NCBI GenBank assembly: GCA_036429605.1 | Contig: JAVFKD010000002.1 | Span: 682,001 to 746,000, forward strand | Source: Cladobotryum mycophilum | Lineage: Eukaryota > Ascomycota > Sordariomycetes > Hypocreales > Hypocreaceae | DNA: 64,000 nt | Direction: 5' to 3' | Shown here: positions 26,707-40,656 of the stretch, piece by piece | Layout of the letters: every line of letters begins with the position of its first letter | How positions within the stretch are numbered: position 1 is the stretch's first letter | The notes under the pieces: model-generated | Told to the model about the DNA's origin: nothing | Databases searched by the model: none | The model's input: only the letters and a program-made list of their open reading frames with translations | Translations under genes and position numbers: made by a program

Positions 26707-29700
26707 CGTGAATGGTTTTCGTTCTTCGTATTGCCTCCGGCCTCGATGCTAAGCTCGACTTTGTCAAGAGTCCAGGACGAACTGCTCCAAGTTAAAGCAG
26801 AGGAGCTGCTGTCGGTGCCCGTTGGGCTCACTGAGCCGCAGGGTGAGGGGCGTCGTCGCAGGACTCGGTCGATCTCCACGGTGGGTAGCTGCTAGGATTG
26901 GAGGCCATATCTCGTCCAAGGATTTAGGTCGTCGTGTCCGTTGGCTCTGGCCGACATGAAGGCAACTGCTCGCCTTATCGCAAGGTTGAAACTAGGACAC
27001 AAGGCAATGCAAGAAATGAGGCGCGCGGGACGATGCGACGCGACCCTGCTAAGCAAGGATCCAATTCCCATTGGTCATCCATTTTGACTGCAGCTGTAAA
27101 TAGTCGCCTTCTAGCTTCAAGTCAGATCGCCTGACAAGCCTCTAGTTTGATCCGAATCGAGGGGGTTTCTGTTGTAAATTAGAACAACAGTCAAGCCTGA
27201 TGTGTTGTTTGAAGAGTCTGCGATTAAGTTTTTGGTCAAGTATGGAAACCAATACAATATCGTATAAAAGAAATGGATGGATGGATTGGAAAGTGCCAAT
27301 ACAACTTGGCAATGGACTCTAGCGCCGTGTTTAGAACCCTCTATTCCATGATGTTGTTAGTGCTATACTTCATACTTTGTACCTGCTGTAGCGCCCGCCC
27401 GTTGCTCTTGCTCTGTGCTTCTCGCTGGTGCGGGGATGTTGCTTGAACAGCCACACCACACGGACATACACCGCCACGCCACTGGCTGGCCAGCTGCTGT
27501 TTGAGCCTCCATAGCGAGCCCGCCTAATCAACTCGACACTGTGAATGGAGACACAACCTGATCTTCTGTTGAACAAGCATCACAAAGACTCCTCGAGACC
27601 TGTTTCTGGCATCACAACAACCTGCCCACCAAAACATCAAGGGCTATAAATTATGACTAACAAGTCATAGCTGCCATTAACAGCACTTTATTATTGCATG
27701 GATATTTCATGCGATATCGAGTGCTGTCCATAAATTACCTGCTGAACATGGAGACGAACCCCTCTGCTGTTGGTCTTTGGCGTTGCAATAACATAGATGA
27801 TGCCACCCATTTGGCAGCTTCTGGACCAAAGTCCGGCATCCTCACCACCGTCACACGGTGTCATGAGACCATTAGAGGGTACCCACTTGCTGGCCATGCA
27901 TGAGGGTAACATTTCCCTCTCTCTCTCGCCGTTTATGCTTGAATACACACACTACGGGCTTCCATCATACTTGTTGTCAATGACTTCATCCGGTGTGGTC
28001 GAGACAGTCAAACACACCCCCTGTGATTGTGTCACCGTCTAGTCGCCTTGTCGATTGCGCACTACGATGAGCTTTATCGGGATCTTGTCCTACCCCTCAT
28101 TTGAGGTTGAGACAAGACAAGGCATAGCATGGCATGGCATGGCACGGCACGCCTCCCTTTGCTCCTCTCCCGCAACTGTTGATTACAGTTGGCAGCATTG
28201 AGTATCGACGAGCAGAGAGAATGATCATAGCATCTGCCGGCGATGGTGGTGTGTCCACAGGCTTTTCCGGCAACTATGTACGGATCTAACCCCGAATCAA
28301 CAGGCTGGCAAGCATGGTCCTGGAACGGCCCATGCGTCTGATAGCCACCAACAAGGGAGAAGGATCGCGGGCATTAGTGGCCAACCTACCTTACCTGACC
28401 TACATAATAATGCTCAGGGGTTACTCGAAGGCAGCTTTTTGCTTGCAAAGCTGAGCCAATCCTCCACCCGCATCAAACCTTCCTAGGGTTCCATCCTCGC
28501 CCCTCCAGTCAAATCACCAGCTGACGGCGGCAATGCAAATCCCTCAACCACAGTCTCCACACGGCTTGCTTTTCTGATAAGTTCCCGGCAGGGTAATAAG
28601 GTAACAAGGGACTAAGCATGGACCAGTTTGGCATCTATCTTCAGTCCCTTCTTTCATGGCATTCGAGTTCCCACAGTGGTGGCATCGAAGCGAGGCTAGA
28701 AAAGGCGGGAAAAGCAGCTTCTCAACCGACCAATGGCTTGCTGCTTACGGTATATTTGGATTTTTTGGGCTTGAATGGCTCGGTGAGCAACTTGACGAAT
28801 TTAAAAGACGCCACACCAAGACAAAAAGCTTCCAGCTCGACACAACCAACAGCCACTGCTGTGAAACGGCGCTGGCGGCCACTCTTTCTGATGCTGCCCG
28901 ATAATTGAAGCAGCTTTCATGCGACTCTTTCACGGGAAGTCAGACCGACCAATTCGAATGGGAATAATGACCGGGCTTTGCATTTACGTCCAGTGGAAGA
29001 CCCTGCATTTACCCCCAGCGGCAAATTAAGGGTAGAAAGAAAGCAAAATAAAACAGGAAAAAAGGAAAAATCGTCCCCCTGCGCAAAGAACAGGGAGTGG
29101 CACTGTATTTCGTGTCTGGGAATGCACACAGGCGACAAGCACTTGCCCGCGCCGTCCTGGTGTGTTGAGGCTGTTGGTTGAAGACAACCTATTACGACGA
29201 TAACCAGAGTGTCGGGTTCTGCTAGTCATGAGGTCAGCCAACCATAACTGAGACGGTCCACACTTATATAGGCAGGGCGGGCATCATTGACTGATTTGCA
29301 GTCTTGTTCGACAGCATCCCTAGGGATTCCTGCTCCCGCGAATCCCGCCCTTGGTTTACATGGCCAAACCTTGGCCCTCTCTAGCTTGACATACGCTGTC
29401 AGGGGGCCTAGAGCCACCTTGATGACGGGGGATAATTGCTGGCCACCGCTCTCGAATCACGAATCAGATCTCACAAGAACATTGCTGCCATGACTTGGCC
29501 TGTGGGTGTGCGCCTACGCGCAGCGGATAGGCAGACATTTTCTGCAATTCGGAATACATAACATACACGCCTGGCTCACTTCCACGGTAATTCGGACCTC
29601 GCGTTCGACAGGCAGCGAGATGTATCCCTGGAGGTGAAGGAAGCGCTTGGACAGCTGGCATCTGATCATGCGGGTAGCCGGAAGAAAACAGTCAGAACAA

Positions 29701-30327
29701 GACAGTAAAGTCTAAAGCGCGTGGTGGATGCGATCGGTGTGCTAGAACGCTGATTACGGGGTTCTTGTCCCACCACCCAACTTCTAATCTAGTAGAACAT
29801 TTGCACTCAACTCAAGGTGTCGGCGTTGAGATCGATCCAGCAGCTGTCCTTTCAGGCCTGCTAACCAGACGCCACTGAAAAAAATTGGCCAATGAGTCGG
29901 ATATCCAGCCCCAAGGCTCCGTGGGACACGAGTTGTGCGACCAAGATGCTGCACCCCCAAGCCCACAGGCTGGCCACACCTTTCGATGGCGATTTCCCGT
30001 TCAAGACAATATCGGAAAAGAGAATGTTGGTCGCAGACACACGCACACACGATGGATGGAGGGAGGGGACAGGGGATATAGAGGTCTGGAAACCGACACA
30101 CGTTCCACGAGCGGAGACGAAGAGGCTCTTTCTCGCCTCTTTATTTACTCTTCCCTCTTTCTCTTTCATCCGTCTATTTATCCTGCAAATTAATTATCTC
30201 TTCTTCCCCTCTCTCTCACCCCCCGACCATAGCTCGTCATCTTGATCCATGCACCTTTGTTTCACCACCGTGCCGTCAGACGTGCAACATCAGAGCGCTT
30301 TGGTAGTTCAAATACATCATTGACATC
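26707..30327. other. Intergenic interval with no supported gene
   Basis: Nothing recognisable was found on either strand across 3.6 kb. Short direct repeats of the type GGCATGGCAT occur at about 28122-28150, and a CT-rich leader-like tract precedes the methyltransferase start at about 30120-30230. The last few hundred bases are presumably its promoter. Confidence 0.4.
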
Positions 30328-31852
30328 ATGGGCAACCTGCTTACGAAAAGAGCACCTGAATCGTCGGTTGACCGACTGACAACACTGTCCGGAGCCATCG
30401 ATGAAAAAACGCGGTTTCTCACCGACACATTGCGAGCCAAGGGTCTAGAAGCCCCATCTTTTCACGCCGGTGGCCTTTCCGACTTTCCTTTGCTTGACAA
30501 TGAAGAGGCCAACAGAGCGAGGAGGGAGATTGTGGCACTAACAAAAGAACTCCACGATCTTGTCCTTGGACCCCGAGAAAGTCTTAAAAATCTAGCATGG
30601 GATGTACGTTGAGCCTCTTTCCGCCCGGTTTTGGGGGCACAATGTAGATGTGCGATGAATGTTGTTCTAATAAGCCTTCCTCATCAGACCGTCAGCTACA
30701 TTCCACTGCAGGCCATCTGCGAATTCAAAATCGCCGAAGCTGTTCCAACAGCTAGATGCATCTCGTATGAGGACCTGTCAGTCGAAGTTCGCCGTCTTGC
30801 CGGCACAGCGGTCCTGCCCTCTGATCTGCGACGACTCCTGCGCCTAGCCATGGCAAACAACATTTTCCAGGAACCCAAAGCTGGCTTTGTTGCCCACAAC
30901 CGGACATCGCTGCTGCTTCTTGAAGACGAGTCCCTCGCCAGTTGGGTCGGAATGTACACGACGGATCTTCTGAGCCCCGTTGCCAGCACGGTCGCTGCCA
31001 TGAGGAAGTGGCCGGAATCACAAGAGGCCAATCAAACGGTATGAGCCCCCACGAAGTTCCTAGTTCCCTGATACGAAAGCTAATTTCTGCTCTAGGGTGT
31101 CAATATTGCGTTCAACCACAAAAGCCCTTTCTTTGATCACCTCCAAGCCGACGCAGCCCGAGCAAAGCGATACGACCTAGCCATGCGAGCACAAGGTTCC
31201 CGAGAAGCTTACAACGTCTCACACACCGTTCGAGGATATCCGTGGGCCAGCCTTGGCAAGGGAACCGTTGTCGATGTGAGTTTCCTCTTACGGAGGATGT
31301 ACAGTTGGGGTAAAAGCCGAAGCAGACTAACCCAGACTCCAGATGGGTGGAAACGAGGGGTTCGTTTCAGTAACCATCGCTGAGGCGTTTCCTTACCTCT
31401 CATTTGACGTCCAGGACCTGCCCGGAATGCGCATGCCGGCCATGATGACCCAGATCCCAAAGCATCTGACCAACCGCATTAAACTCACATCACACGACTT
31501 CTTTACCAAACAACCCGTTTCCGCCGATGCCTACCTGTTCCGCCATATTTTCCATGCCTTTTCAGACAAGTACGCCATTAATATTCTTCGTGCCCTGGTC
31601 CCAGCTCTAAAGCCCGGCGCACGAATCATAATTAATGATATTGTGCTACCGGCGCCCGGGGAATTCTCCCGGGCAGAAGAGAAGAGCATTAGAACAATGG
31701 ACGTCCTGATGAAGACGGTATGCAACGCCGGTGAGAGGGAAGTTGCCGATTGGATGAATCTGTTTGAGCAAGCGGATAAGCGTTTCCGGTGGAAGGGTGC
31801 GTGGAAAACTAGTGGAAAGCTATGGTTTATCGAAAGCGTTTGGGAGCCTTGA
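30328..31852 (+). CDS. SAM-dependent O-methyltransferase, secondary-metabolism type
   Basis: Four exons (30328-30603, 30688-31038, 31096-31275, 31343-31852) are joined by three introns with good donors (GTACGT, GTATGA, GTGAGT) and CTAAT/CTAAC branch points, all in phase. They give 438 residues. The N-terminal half is the helical winged-helix dimerisation region of plant- and fungal-type O-methyltransferases. The SAM site is VVDMGGNEGF across the third intron. YLFRHIFHAFSD holds the usual catalytic-His segment, and KPGARIIINDIVLP follows. The C-terminal pattern NAGEREVADWMNLFEQADKRF is typical of the sterigmatocystin/aflatoxin OMT group. The substrate is unknown. The thioesterase-fold gene and ABC transporter downstream suggest a small biosynthetic neighbourhood, but no polyketide or peptide synthase is in the window. 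Confidence 0.9.
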
Positions 31853-32411
31853 CTTGCTCGTTTCTTGGGAGGGTACGGAGGCATCGGAGTTTCGGATTGG
31901 TTGTCATTATGGGAGACCGGGTTTTAGGCTTTGGGTTCTAGGTTCTGTTTTTCTCTCAGTTTTATGATATCCGATTATTATTATGATGATAAATTTGTAG
32001 AATAATCTCGATTGCTGTGATAAGAAGGAGTCTCTCTCGTTTCATTTTCGCTCTGCTCACGGTGAAATGCGCAGGGATTAAAGGATCATCAGGAGGGCCA
32101 TCTCGGTGTGGCGCCGCTCACACGTATTTATATGCACATAGCCGCAATCAACGCACTGAATGTGACAAGCAAAAGCAAGCAAAGGGAGTAAACAAAAAAG
32201 AACATGGCGAGTAAGGGAAGACATTATCTCGATCAAACGGGGGTCAACGGTGGCTGCAATCTGTCAAACCGCAAAAGCTCAAACATTAAAATTAAAGAAC
32301 CGCTTTTTCAACGCCCGCTATCTGTCTATGACAATGGCCAATCCCGTATTATACGTACACACACACAAAAACCCGGTGGGCTTCTATCTATCTATATACC
32401 TTGATTCTTTT
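31853..32411. other. Convergent 3' intergenic region
   Basis: The O-methyltransferase (plus) and the thioesterase-like gene (minus) end toward each other here. AT-rich stretches at 31965-32000 are likely 3' UTR and polyadenylation sequence. No gene is seen. Confidence 0.5.
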
Positions 32412-33737
32412 TTAGATTTTGCTTTCCTTGCTGGCCTTTAGTTTGGTGTTTCGGTCGAAATCTACCATCATGGCGGTTTGCTGGCTTATAGCGATGAGAC
32501 GCCCATGCTTGTCCAGGACCAGCACCTCCGTATCGAAGCGTCCGTTGTAAATCTGCTTTGTCTGCGTGCGGAGAAACAGCCACTCTTCTCCCTCCTCGGG
32601 CAGCGCCCTCTTGACGTCCATGTTCATGGCCAGCGTGGGATACCAGAACCGCTTGTTGAAGGGGAAACCGCTGCCCTCGCGGACGGGCTCGTCGCGCGTC
32701 TTGGGTCGGAAGGCCTCGGGGATCATGGCCGCGGTTGCGTCCACCACGAAGCCGAGGTCCGGGTTGGTGAAGCGTTCGCCGCTGAGCATGCGCATCCAGC
32801 AGTCTAAGGGCGATGGGCCGCCGGCCTGCTGGCCGTGGCGCGGCGTGTAGAAGACCATTTGCCTCAGGGCAGAGACCCTGTCGACCAGCGAGAGGGGGAA
32901 GCCTCCCAGTGAGGGTCCTGGCCCAGCCTGAGCAGCTCAAAGTCCTGGGCGGGAGGCGGTGGGGGAGGAGGCTGCATGGACCAGCCCGTCGAGAGGGTCA
33001 GGCCCTCTTCCGCCTCGATGAGCCGGTTCGTGAGGTAGGCGGACACGACCTTTTGGGACTTGCCCGGCGTGATCCACGGGTGCTGGTCGAGCTGCAGCGC
33101 GCCCTGGTAGAGCGAGACGTGCAGGACCGTCATGGAGCGGCCCGGCTTGACCTCCTCGACGACGAGGACGACGGGCCCCGGCGCGGTGCGGTTGAGGAAC
33201 TCCCAGTGGGAGACTACGGTGTCTAGCTGGCGTCTGGGGGAGAGGTATTCCCTCGCGACGCGGAGGAAGATGGTGGCGACGTATCCTCCATTGGGAACTG
33301 TATGAATGTGGTGAGTTTTGAGCGTTTAAAACTCTGTACGTGTACAAAGTAGTATTGAGAAATGACACAATGATTTCACGGTTGGGTTTTTACTTGCATC
33401 AAGTAAGATGGAAGGATGAAACTGCCATGCGTTTGCCGTGAGACTTGCAGGCTTTTGCGGGCGCACGGGACGGGGAGAGAGAAAATAAGGTGAAGAGCGG
33501 AGGGTGTGTTAGAGAGACAGAGGCACATGAAGATGCAAGAGATGCAGTGGTGGGGTTTCATAGTATGGTATGCATTGCGGGTATAATAGGGTATAATAAT
33601 AATCATTTTGCAATGTACGAACCTGCGCCGATGCAAAAGTTTGTGGTGAGGTTTGCGGCAAACGTGTTGTCGTCCAGTCTCGTGATGCGGGAGTCTACCT
33701 CGAGGGAAGAGGGTATCTTGGCTGGGAGGTCCTCCAT
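32412..33737 (-). CDS. Thioesterase-like (hotdog-fold) family protein, with one frame break
   Basis: This belongs to the fungal 'thioesterase-like superfamily' (double hotdog) group, often near metabolite genes; it presumably acts on acyl-CoA or acyl-carrier esters. The start ATG is at 33735-33737. Exon 1 encodes ITRLDDNTFAANL. A 325-bp intron (33298-33622) leads to VPNGGYVATIFLRVARE. The conserved middle VVSHWEFLNRTAPGPV and PGRSMTVLHVSLYQ follows, and the C-terminal half has FWYPTLAMNMDVKR and LIAISQQTAMMVD, with the stop at 32412. The reading frame breaks at a run of five G (plus strand 32894-32898). One missing base restores 333 residues. The intron is unusually long for this window, and its donor GTTCGT was chosen because it alone keeps phase. 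Confidence 0.8.
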
Positions 33738-35555
33738 GGCTGAATTAGGTACGAGTATGAAGAGATGAGAGGATGAGTAAGAGATGGATGCTTCCGTCAG
33801 CTTCGTCTCACAATGATATATGACATATAAGTACTCCGTATAGCAGGTCCAGGCGTATGTGTGCTAGGTATTTAATAGGGAGTTTACCGGTTCACCAAGA
33901 GGTCTGAAGAGAACAAGAGACAAAGATGATCATGACTCTTGGACCCGATTACGGACCGAGGCAGTCCCCGCTGTAGCGCCGTGTTGCTGACCAATTGTAT
34001 GTGCACATTGATGCCAAATCTTGCCTGTTTGAGACAACGAATCCATTGAACAGGATCTCAGTTCCAAGGTTGGCAGCGGCATGGAGATGCAGCACGTTGC
34101 AGTGCCCGCCTATTTAGCAACCTTATAGGGCTTGAGGTGTCAGTTTTAGTGCTTAGATGTTTCTTTATAGTGATTCATTGCCACTGAACGATTCTATGGG
34201 TTTTCAGCTCCCGTCGCGTTTACGAAATGCGCGACGCGAAAGCCGGCGGGTTTATTGTATTACTGTAGTATTTCTTTTCGGGAAAAATGTGCTATGCAAA
34301 CATCACATGTTCGGCGATTGTCTCTCGGATCTGATCTGCGTTTCGGTGTGGAGAGGGTTGTTGATGATGTTTGATTAGTGATCTACCGAGGACCTCAATG
34401 ATGATGCCTTTGTGTCACTAAGATTGATCAATGGACTCAACAAAATGTTTCGGGCTAAAAGATGATACTAAACTTGTTAGTATGGGGAAATGTATATGTA
34501 ATTAAGAAGTTGTTGTTAAAAGAAAATTCATCTGCTATGAAACAGTCGTTGAGACTGGAGTTGTCTGAATGGTGTAGCTAGGTGTATGCCCATTGCTCAA
34601 GCACCCGTGGCTGATTTCGGTTCTGATCTAGGGTAGCTACCTACATCTAGGTATAACGATGTGATGAAAGTCTGCGCTCACCACTTCTACTAACCACGCC
34701 GCGGGTCGCGCCTCCTTTTTTCACTGCAATTTTAGTCTGGCTAGGAAACGTGTAAGTGACGCAGTTCGTGCCGACACAGCCTCTTCGCAATGCTGGAAAT
34801 CCTCATGTGCCTCGCCAAACAATGGTACAAAAACAGTCTTTAGAATTGTACGGATTTTCTGAGAAAAACAGTGGCTTTGTGGTTTGTTTTCTTTACACTC
34901 CTCTGTCCTGCCAACCGCTTGGTTTACGGCATACATTCACTAGCTAGACTGGCAAACTATTCCTCACTCCACAATTTGATCATATTTACTTCGTACATGT
35001 TGTATCAGCTTCATATCGCTTTTTACTATAAGTAATCCATGACGTGGGTGTTTTGGAAGAAGCATTAAAATGAAGAGAGTGAGACAAGTTAAGAAAAGCG
35101 GATGAGGAAGGCTGTAGGAATTCAGAAACCTGCCTCGTTATGATGTATTTGGGTTGTCTGGCTGGAAAAAAAGCTCTATTGCGGTTTGCACTGCAATTTT
35201 AGCCTACGAAGAGCAGGTAGAGTGACAGCCAAATGTGATCATACATACGATCCACAGCCTCACGGTATCCATCCGTCGTCTCACTAATGAAATAAGCAAT
35301 AGCATCGAAAAATATATGTAACCTCTATCAAAGGTACGATTGGATCATGTAGCTCGTGTATCGAATACCTAGTCTACATATTCTGATGAACACAATGTGA
35401 TTGGCGGTGCCGCATAGTCTGCTATACGTGCGGATAGCATCAAGCATAAATGCCCACGAGTTGGATAGGCAACGTAGATGGGTATCATCTTCCCTTTGAT
35501 CATTCTATTTGGCTAGAGCGGCGATTTTTTCATATTACAATGACCTCAACTGCCT
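33738..35555. other. Intergenic interval with no supported gene
   Basis: No gene was recognised. A GC-rich inverted repeat (GTCGCG ... CGCGAC) at about 34211-34237 could form a small hairpin of unknown meaning. The first part is the promoter of the minus-strand thioesterase-like gene. Confidence 0.4.
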
Positions 35556-38500
35556 TTACAACCGTTCATTCCTATCCGTCATCTTCACAAGTCTCCCCGC
35601 ATCCAACTCCAACACAACATCAGCATCTTGTATCGTCTCCAGCCGATGCGCAACAACAAGGACCGTACACCCCGCAAACGCCTTGGACATGACGGCCTGC
35701 ATTTTCGCATCCGTTTCGTTGTCCATGTTGCTTGTCGCTTCGTCTATCAACACGACCCTGCTTCCTGAGCTTGCGTTGTGTAGGACTGCCCGAGCGAGAC
35801 ACAGCAATTGTTTCTGGCCTTGAGAGAGACCCATGGATGCTAGTTCGGCGTCAAGTCCGCCGCGGGTTGAAATATGAGTTAAGAGGCCAACATGATCTAG
35901 TGCTCCTGTCATGGCCTCTTCGCTTATAGTGGCCCCCCCAAAGGGCACGAGGTTGTTGCGGATAGACCCGGGCAGCTCAATCGGATCTTGCGGTAGAGTA
36001 GTGATGCACGATCGAAGTTGTTGACGAGGAATCTGAGAGATATCAATGTCATCAATTGACACTACACCGGAATAGTCCAGCATATGTAGAACAGTCAAGA
36101 GGAATGAGCTCTTGCCGCTGTATAGAACACCCTTGTCAGCCATATAGCTCCGTCAAGTGCGTAGAAGACGGTTTACTCACCTCCCGGTTCGACCAATGAT
36201 GCCGACCTTTTGCCCAGGCTGTATAGTGACAGTCAGGTCATTCAAGACTAACTGTGCAGCCTCATCTGTGACACTGCAAGTAATGTGAGTAACAGTTCAT
36301 TCCACAACATTGAACCCAAGTGGACTTACTTGTACTTTGCACTCACAGACCGGAACTCAATCTTACCCTGGTGTGGCCAGTTCTGCGCCAACGGCAGCTT
36401 CTGTCCATCCGATGGACCCTCTTCCACCGGCGTCTTCTCAACAAACGACCTCAATCGAGCCACAGCACCTAGCGACGTCTCCAACTCAATCCACCCATTA
36501 ATCAACGCCGTGAGCGTCTCGCTAAACGTCACGATATTCACCAACGCAAGACCAATCGCACTCTGCGAGGTAGTGCTCCTAAAGTTGAGGGCAAACGCGA
36601 CCAGCACAACCGCCATGAGCAGCACGCACATGTCCAGCACTAGCATCAGCCACCGCTGGATGCAAAACATGTAATAATACGGCTTCTGCGAGTAGTCCAG
36701 GAGCTGCAGGCTCTGGGTCGTGAAGCTGGATTGCCAGCCAAAGGCGCGGATATGCTGCAGGCCAGAGGACATTTCCGTAAACTGCGTGTATAGAGGTGAC
36801 TTGGCCTCTAAGTCGAGGTGTCGCATCTGGCGGGATGTTCGCAGGTAGTACTTTTGCAAAAAGTAGAGCACGACGGCAAAGAACGGGATGACGGCGGCCG
36901 CATACTTTGCTCCGGAGGCGATGATGCCAATGTCAGTCAGGATGGAGGCGCCAACTTGATAGAGTCAATAAAATCCCATTAAGGTCAAGTGATTAATGAG
37001 AACGTACGATATGCGACTTCCACAAAGTGCATTGGGAGAACTTGACTGACGAGTGTCATGTCCTGACTGAATCTAAAAGCATCCATCATTAGCCAAAGTA
37101 GAAGTGTCTGATGGGGCTAGATAATACCTGTTAAGAAGAGATCCACTATCCGTAGATGCGAGAAAGTACAGCGTGGCGCTACGTATTGTCAGAGATGCCT
37201 CAGTATCACATCTTCAAGCCATCCTTACCTCATCACAGAGTCTAGAAGCATTTGGTGGAGGTATTCCGCCGATTTGGGAACAATTTTGAGTAAATAGAAT
37301 CTAAACGCATGTCAATCTTCATCCAAATCTCCTTCTCCTGGACTGAGCCTTACGCGAGCATGCCTGAAGCACAGGCAAAGGTGGTCACGCCCAATATGGC
37401 ATATCCGATAAAGTAGCGATTGTTGGTAGGATCCCTTTCAAGCCAAATACGTATGTAGATCTCTGCATTGCGAGAGAGTTAGTTGGGAGATACCAATCAA
37501 GGGGAGCATGTAAGCATACGCGGCATATGGTCCGCAACAGCAGCTACCGCTACAGTGCAGAGCCACAAGCAAAAGAGGGACACCCCGATCGATTTGAGAT
37601 AGAAGCTGTAAAGCGTAACATCACCTCGCTGACGCTCCTCTAAATTTCCTTCAGATACCGATGAGGGCTTAACAGCTTGGGACACTGATGCCGATTCGGA
37701 TGTACTAGGGCTGTCTTGCTGCTTGTCTAGGATCTCGATGTCGTCTGGGTTCTGTGTACTCTGAATGAGAGGTTCGTTGCTGGATGCTTCGCGGGCGTCT
37801 CTCTCATGGATAACACCACTGGAATCCATGACAAAGACCTTGTCAGCCAAGCTAAGGTGTTCAACTATAAAGGCAAGTCAGATATGATCAATTTTATCAA
37901 GGGAAACTAACTCACGAGAGTGGGTAACCATGATGACTGTGGTTCCTGATTTTCGTAGTAGCCCATTAAGGCCAAGCAACCGAGAAAAGACGGCCCTTGA
38001 TGTCCTGCGATCCAAAGCGCTAAAGACATCATCTAAAACGAGAATGGGCTTGCGGGAGTAGATGGCTCTCGCCAAAGCCTGCGAAAGTTAGGAGAACCTT
38101 CTCGAATAGGACTATTCTCAACTCACCACTCTTTGTTTCTGCCCTCCACTGAGATTGACACCACCACTACCGGCAAGTGTCTGGTCGCCCTCGGGAAGTT
38201 GCTGCATGTCCTCGTGCAGGAGACAAGCCCGAATCACTCCATCATACCATTCCGCGTCATACAGGCCCTGGCTGACAATGTTATCGCGGATCGTGATGTT
38301 TCGTAACCACGATGTCTGGTCGCAAAAGGCAACCACTTCGTGCTTGATCTGGATGGTGCCCTGTTTGAGCTTTGACTCGCCCAACATGGCCTTTAGAAGG
38401 GTGGATTTGCCACAGCCAACTGGCCCGACAATCATGGTAAGACTGGATTTGGCAAACTTCATGTTGACATTTTGCAACAGTGCATCTGCGTCTTCTGCCA

Positions 38501-40656
38501 CAGATATGGATGCATTGATCAACTCAAGAGCATTGTGGTCAGACGCAGATTGGCCTTTAGTAACTGGCTTTGCGAGCTCCCGTAGCTCCCAATTTTGATC
38601 ATCCGCCGATCCGTTTATGGAGAAGCCGGCATCACTCAAGTCAGAAGACTGCTCAATGCTGCGCTTGTCAACATTCTCATCCAGAAGCAGAAACTTTTGT
38701 ATGCGTCCAAAGCAGCCGGTAATGCTCATAACCAGTGGAAGAGACACCAAAAGCATGACCAAGGGGCCGGAAACGAGGGCAATAATGGACAATGTACCAA
38801 ATGCCTCGGCAGCCGTGAGATGGCCCGAGAACTTGGTCCAGAACAAGCCGCCCGCGATGACTACAACAGGTGTGATGCCTGTAGAGAAAGTGGCTATGAT
38901 GTGTTAGCTTGTAGAATGACTGCAAGGGGTTCGGGGAGCATTGCCCATGGCGTGCAGAGCGACGTTCAAGACTCTCATCTGTTTTGAGTACTTGACCTCG
39001 ACTACCCGCAGGTTTTGGATGTGCTCAGACACCACGGGCGCGAGGCCGGTCATCTTGATGCCCTTGACCTGCCCGAGAATGTTGGCGGTTGTCGCCACTC
39101 GTTCCTGGATCTTCTCATTCCACGCGATGCGCGAAGGGATCATTCGCCTCGCAATCTCGACTGAGGCTATAGTTGTAACTGAGACATTGTTAGTCAAAGG
39201 TATCTTGGCTACTCTAGATTTTGGTTTGTGTAATGAGAACTTACCAAGTACAGGCATGACGACAAGAAATGATGCTCCGCCAACGACCATTGTCAGTATG
39301 TATATGCCTAGGCCAAGCTCAATAATGCTGGCCCAGACATCGTTCATAATGGCGAGACCGCCCTCAATACCATCAATGTCGGTGCTCATCAATGTGACAG
39401 CAGCAGATTCCTTTGCGGTGGAATATTCTATCCCGAGTGTCTTTTTTAATATGGCCGAGACAAGAACGCCTCGGAACATGGTGATCATGCGATAGGTAAG
39501 ATGTGAGTAGTACGCATGCGTAATGGCCATGCCCAAGTACACCAGTGCCGTAGCTCCAAGGAGGCCACCGATGGTGTCCCGTGAAAGGTCGGGCTCTCCA
39601 ATGGCGGTGATGATTCTTTGGATGAGGAATGGCTGCGCATATTTGAACCCCGTGTAGCACAATCTAGGAAGAGCTATGGCGAGAAAAGGTCTGATGAGAG
39701 TACTCAAACACGCTTTCATCAGGCAGTGTGCAGAATCCCTGTTTGCTACAACGAATGTCAGTGGAAATGCGCGGGATATGGAGCCTCTCATATTCACCTT
39801 TGGCCCAGAATGGCTCAAACTTTGCAAACAAGCGTTCCGAATGAAAATCTGGGCCCATGTCCTCCAAGGTATCGACGCTGATGATGTTTCGGAACCCTAT
39901 GAGCAAAGTGGAGTTGAGCCATAGAAACAGGGATCTGCTCCAGAACCCGCTCGTCGCCTCCCTTCCAAGCGATGAACAAAGATCATGTTTTCTGACGAGG
40001 GATTTCTTGGGAACTTCCTCTAGTAAGACGAGGACAAGTTTGAGGATCGCAACGACCACAGAGAGAGCGCCAATGGCACGCAGACCGTTCCTACTAAAGT
40101 AAGAGCGAGCTTGTGCAATGTCGAATAGGATGGTGATGCTGAGGTAGAGACTAAGAAGGGTAGAGGGTTTAACGGAATGGCGATGCTCAGCGCAGAGCAT
40201 GGCAATGATGCACAGCGCATTGATGCATGACAACGAGGCAGCGGCAAGCGACGTTTGTGAACGAAAGTCTGGCGACGAGCTCCATAGCGCAATGTTGGCA
40301 AGATCAACACCAAGCAAAGCAACCGCCACAGCCTACGAACCGAATTAGACGATGCAGCTCACAAGAACATGTCGAATCTTGAGATGAAAGGCCTTCCAAC
40401 TTACAAGTTTCGCCCACAGAAGAAGGCCTGATCGAACGCACACCGGCTTGCGCAGGAGATGATAGACATATATAGGAGACGCAACAATTAATAGGGTCGA
40501 GGGTAGGATGGAGAGAATAGTCTGTTCAAAGAGCAAAGTAAAGTCGAACTTGTGCGGGAGCTGCGGGCCAAATGACTTGTCGGCGGAGGCATTCACTGCC
40601 AGGGCATCAAATTCCATGGCCGCAGTTGCGAACTGCATGAAGGGTATGTTTGACAT
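35556..40656 (-). CDS. ABCC-type (MRP-like) full ABC transporter
   Basis: This is a multi-exon exporter with the layout TMD0-TMD1-NBD1-TMD2-NBD2, typical of fungal MRP/ABCC pumps for conjugates or toxins. The start ATG is at 40654-40656 and the stop at 35556. Introns that I could place in phase are 40333-40404, 39746-39797, 39179-39244 and 38079-38126; more occur at 36900-37500. NBD1 has Walker A GPVGCGKST, signature LSGGQKQR split near the 38126 intron, and Walker B ILVLDDVFSALD. The linker is acidic and variable. NBD2 has Walker A GRTGSGKSS split by an intron near 36120-36180, signature LSQGQKQL and Walker B VVLIDEATSNMD. The junction near 38890-38945 lacks a standard donor and may hold a one-base error. 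It is a likely efflux partner of the nearby methyltransferase and thioesterase genes (inference). Confidence 0.88.

Noticed and set aside
28618..28908. 96-codon ATG frame before the O-methyltransferase
   Set aside because: No domain; overlapping frames are equally open and there is no continuation by splicing.
32478..33226. Long plus-strand frames opposite the thioesterase-like gene
   Set aside because: They are mirror frames of a GC-rich coding region; the minus strand carries the conserved protein and the splice sites.
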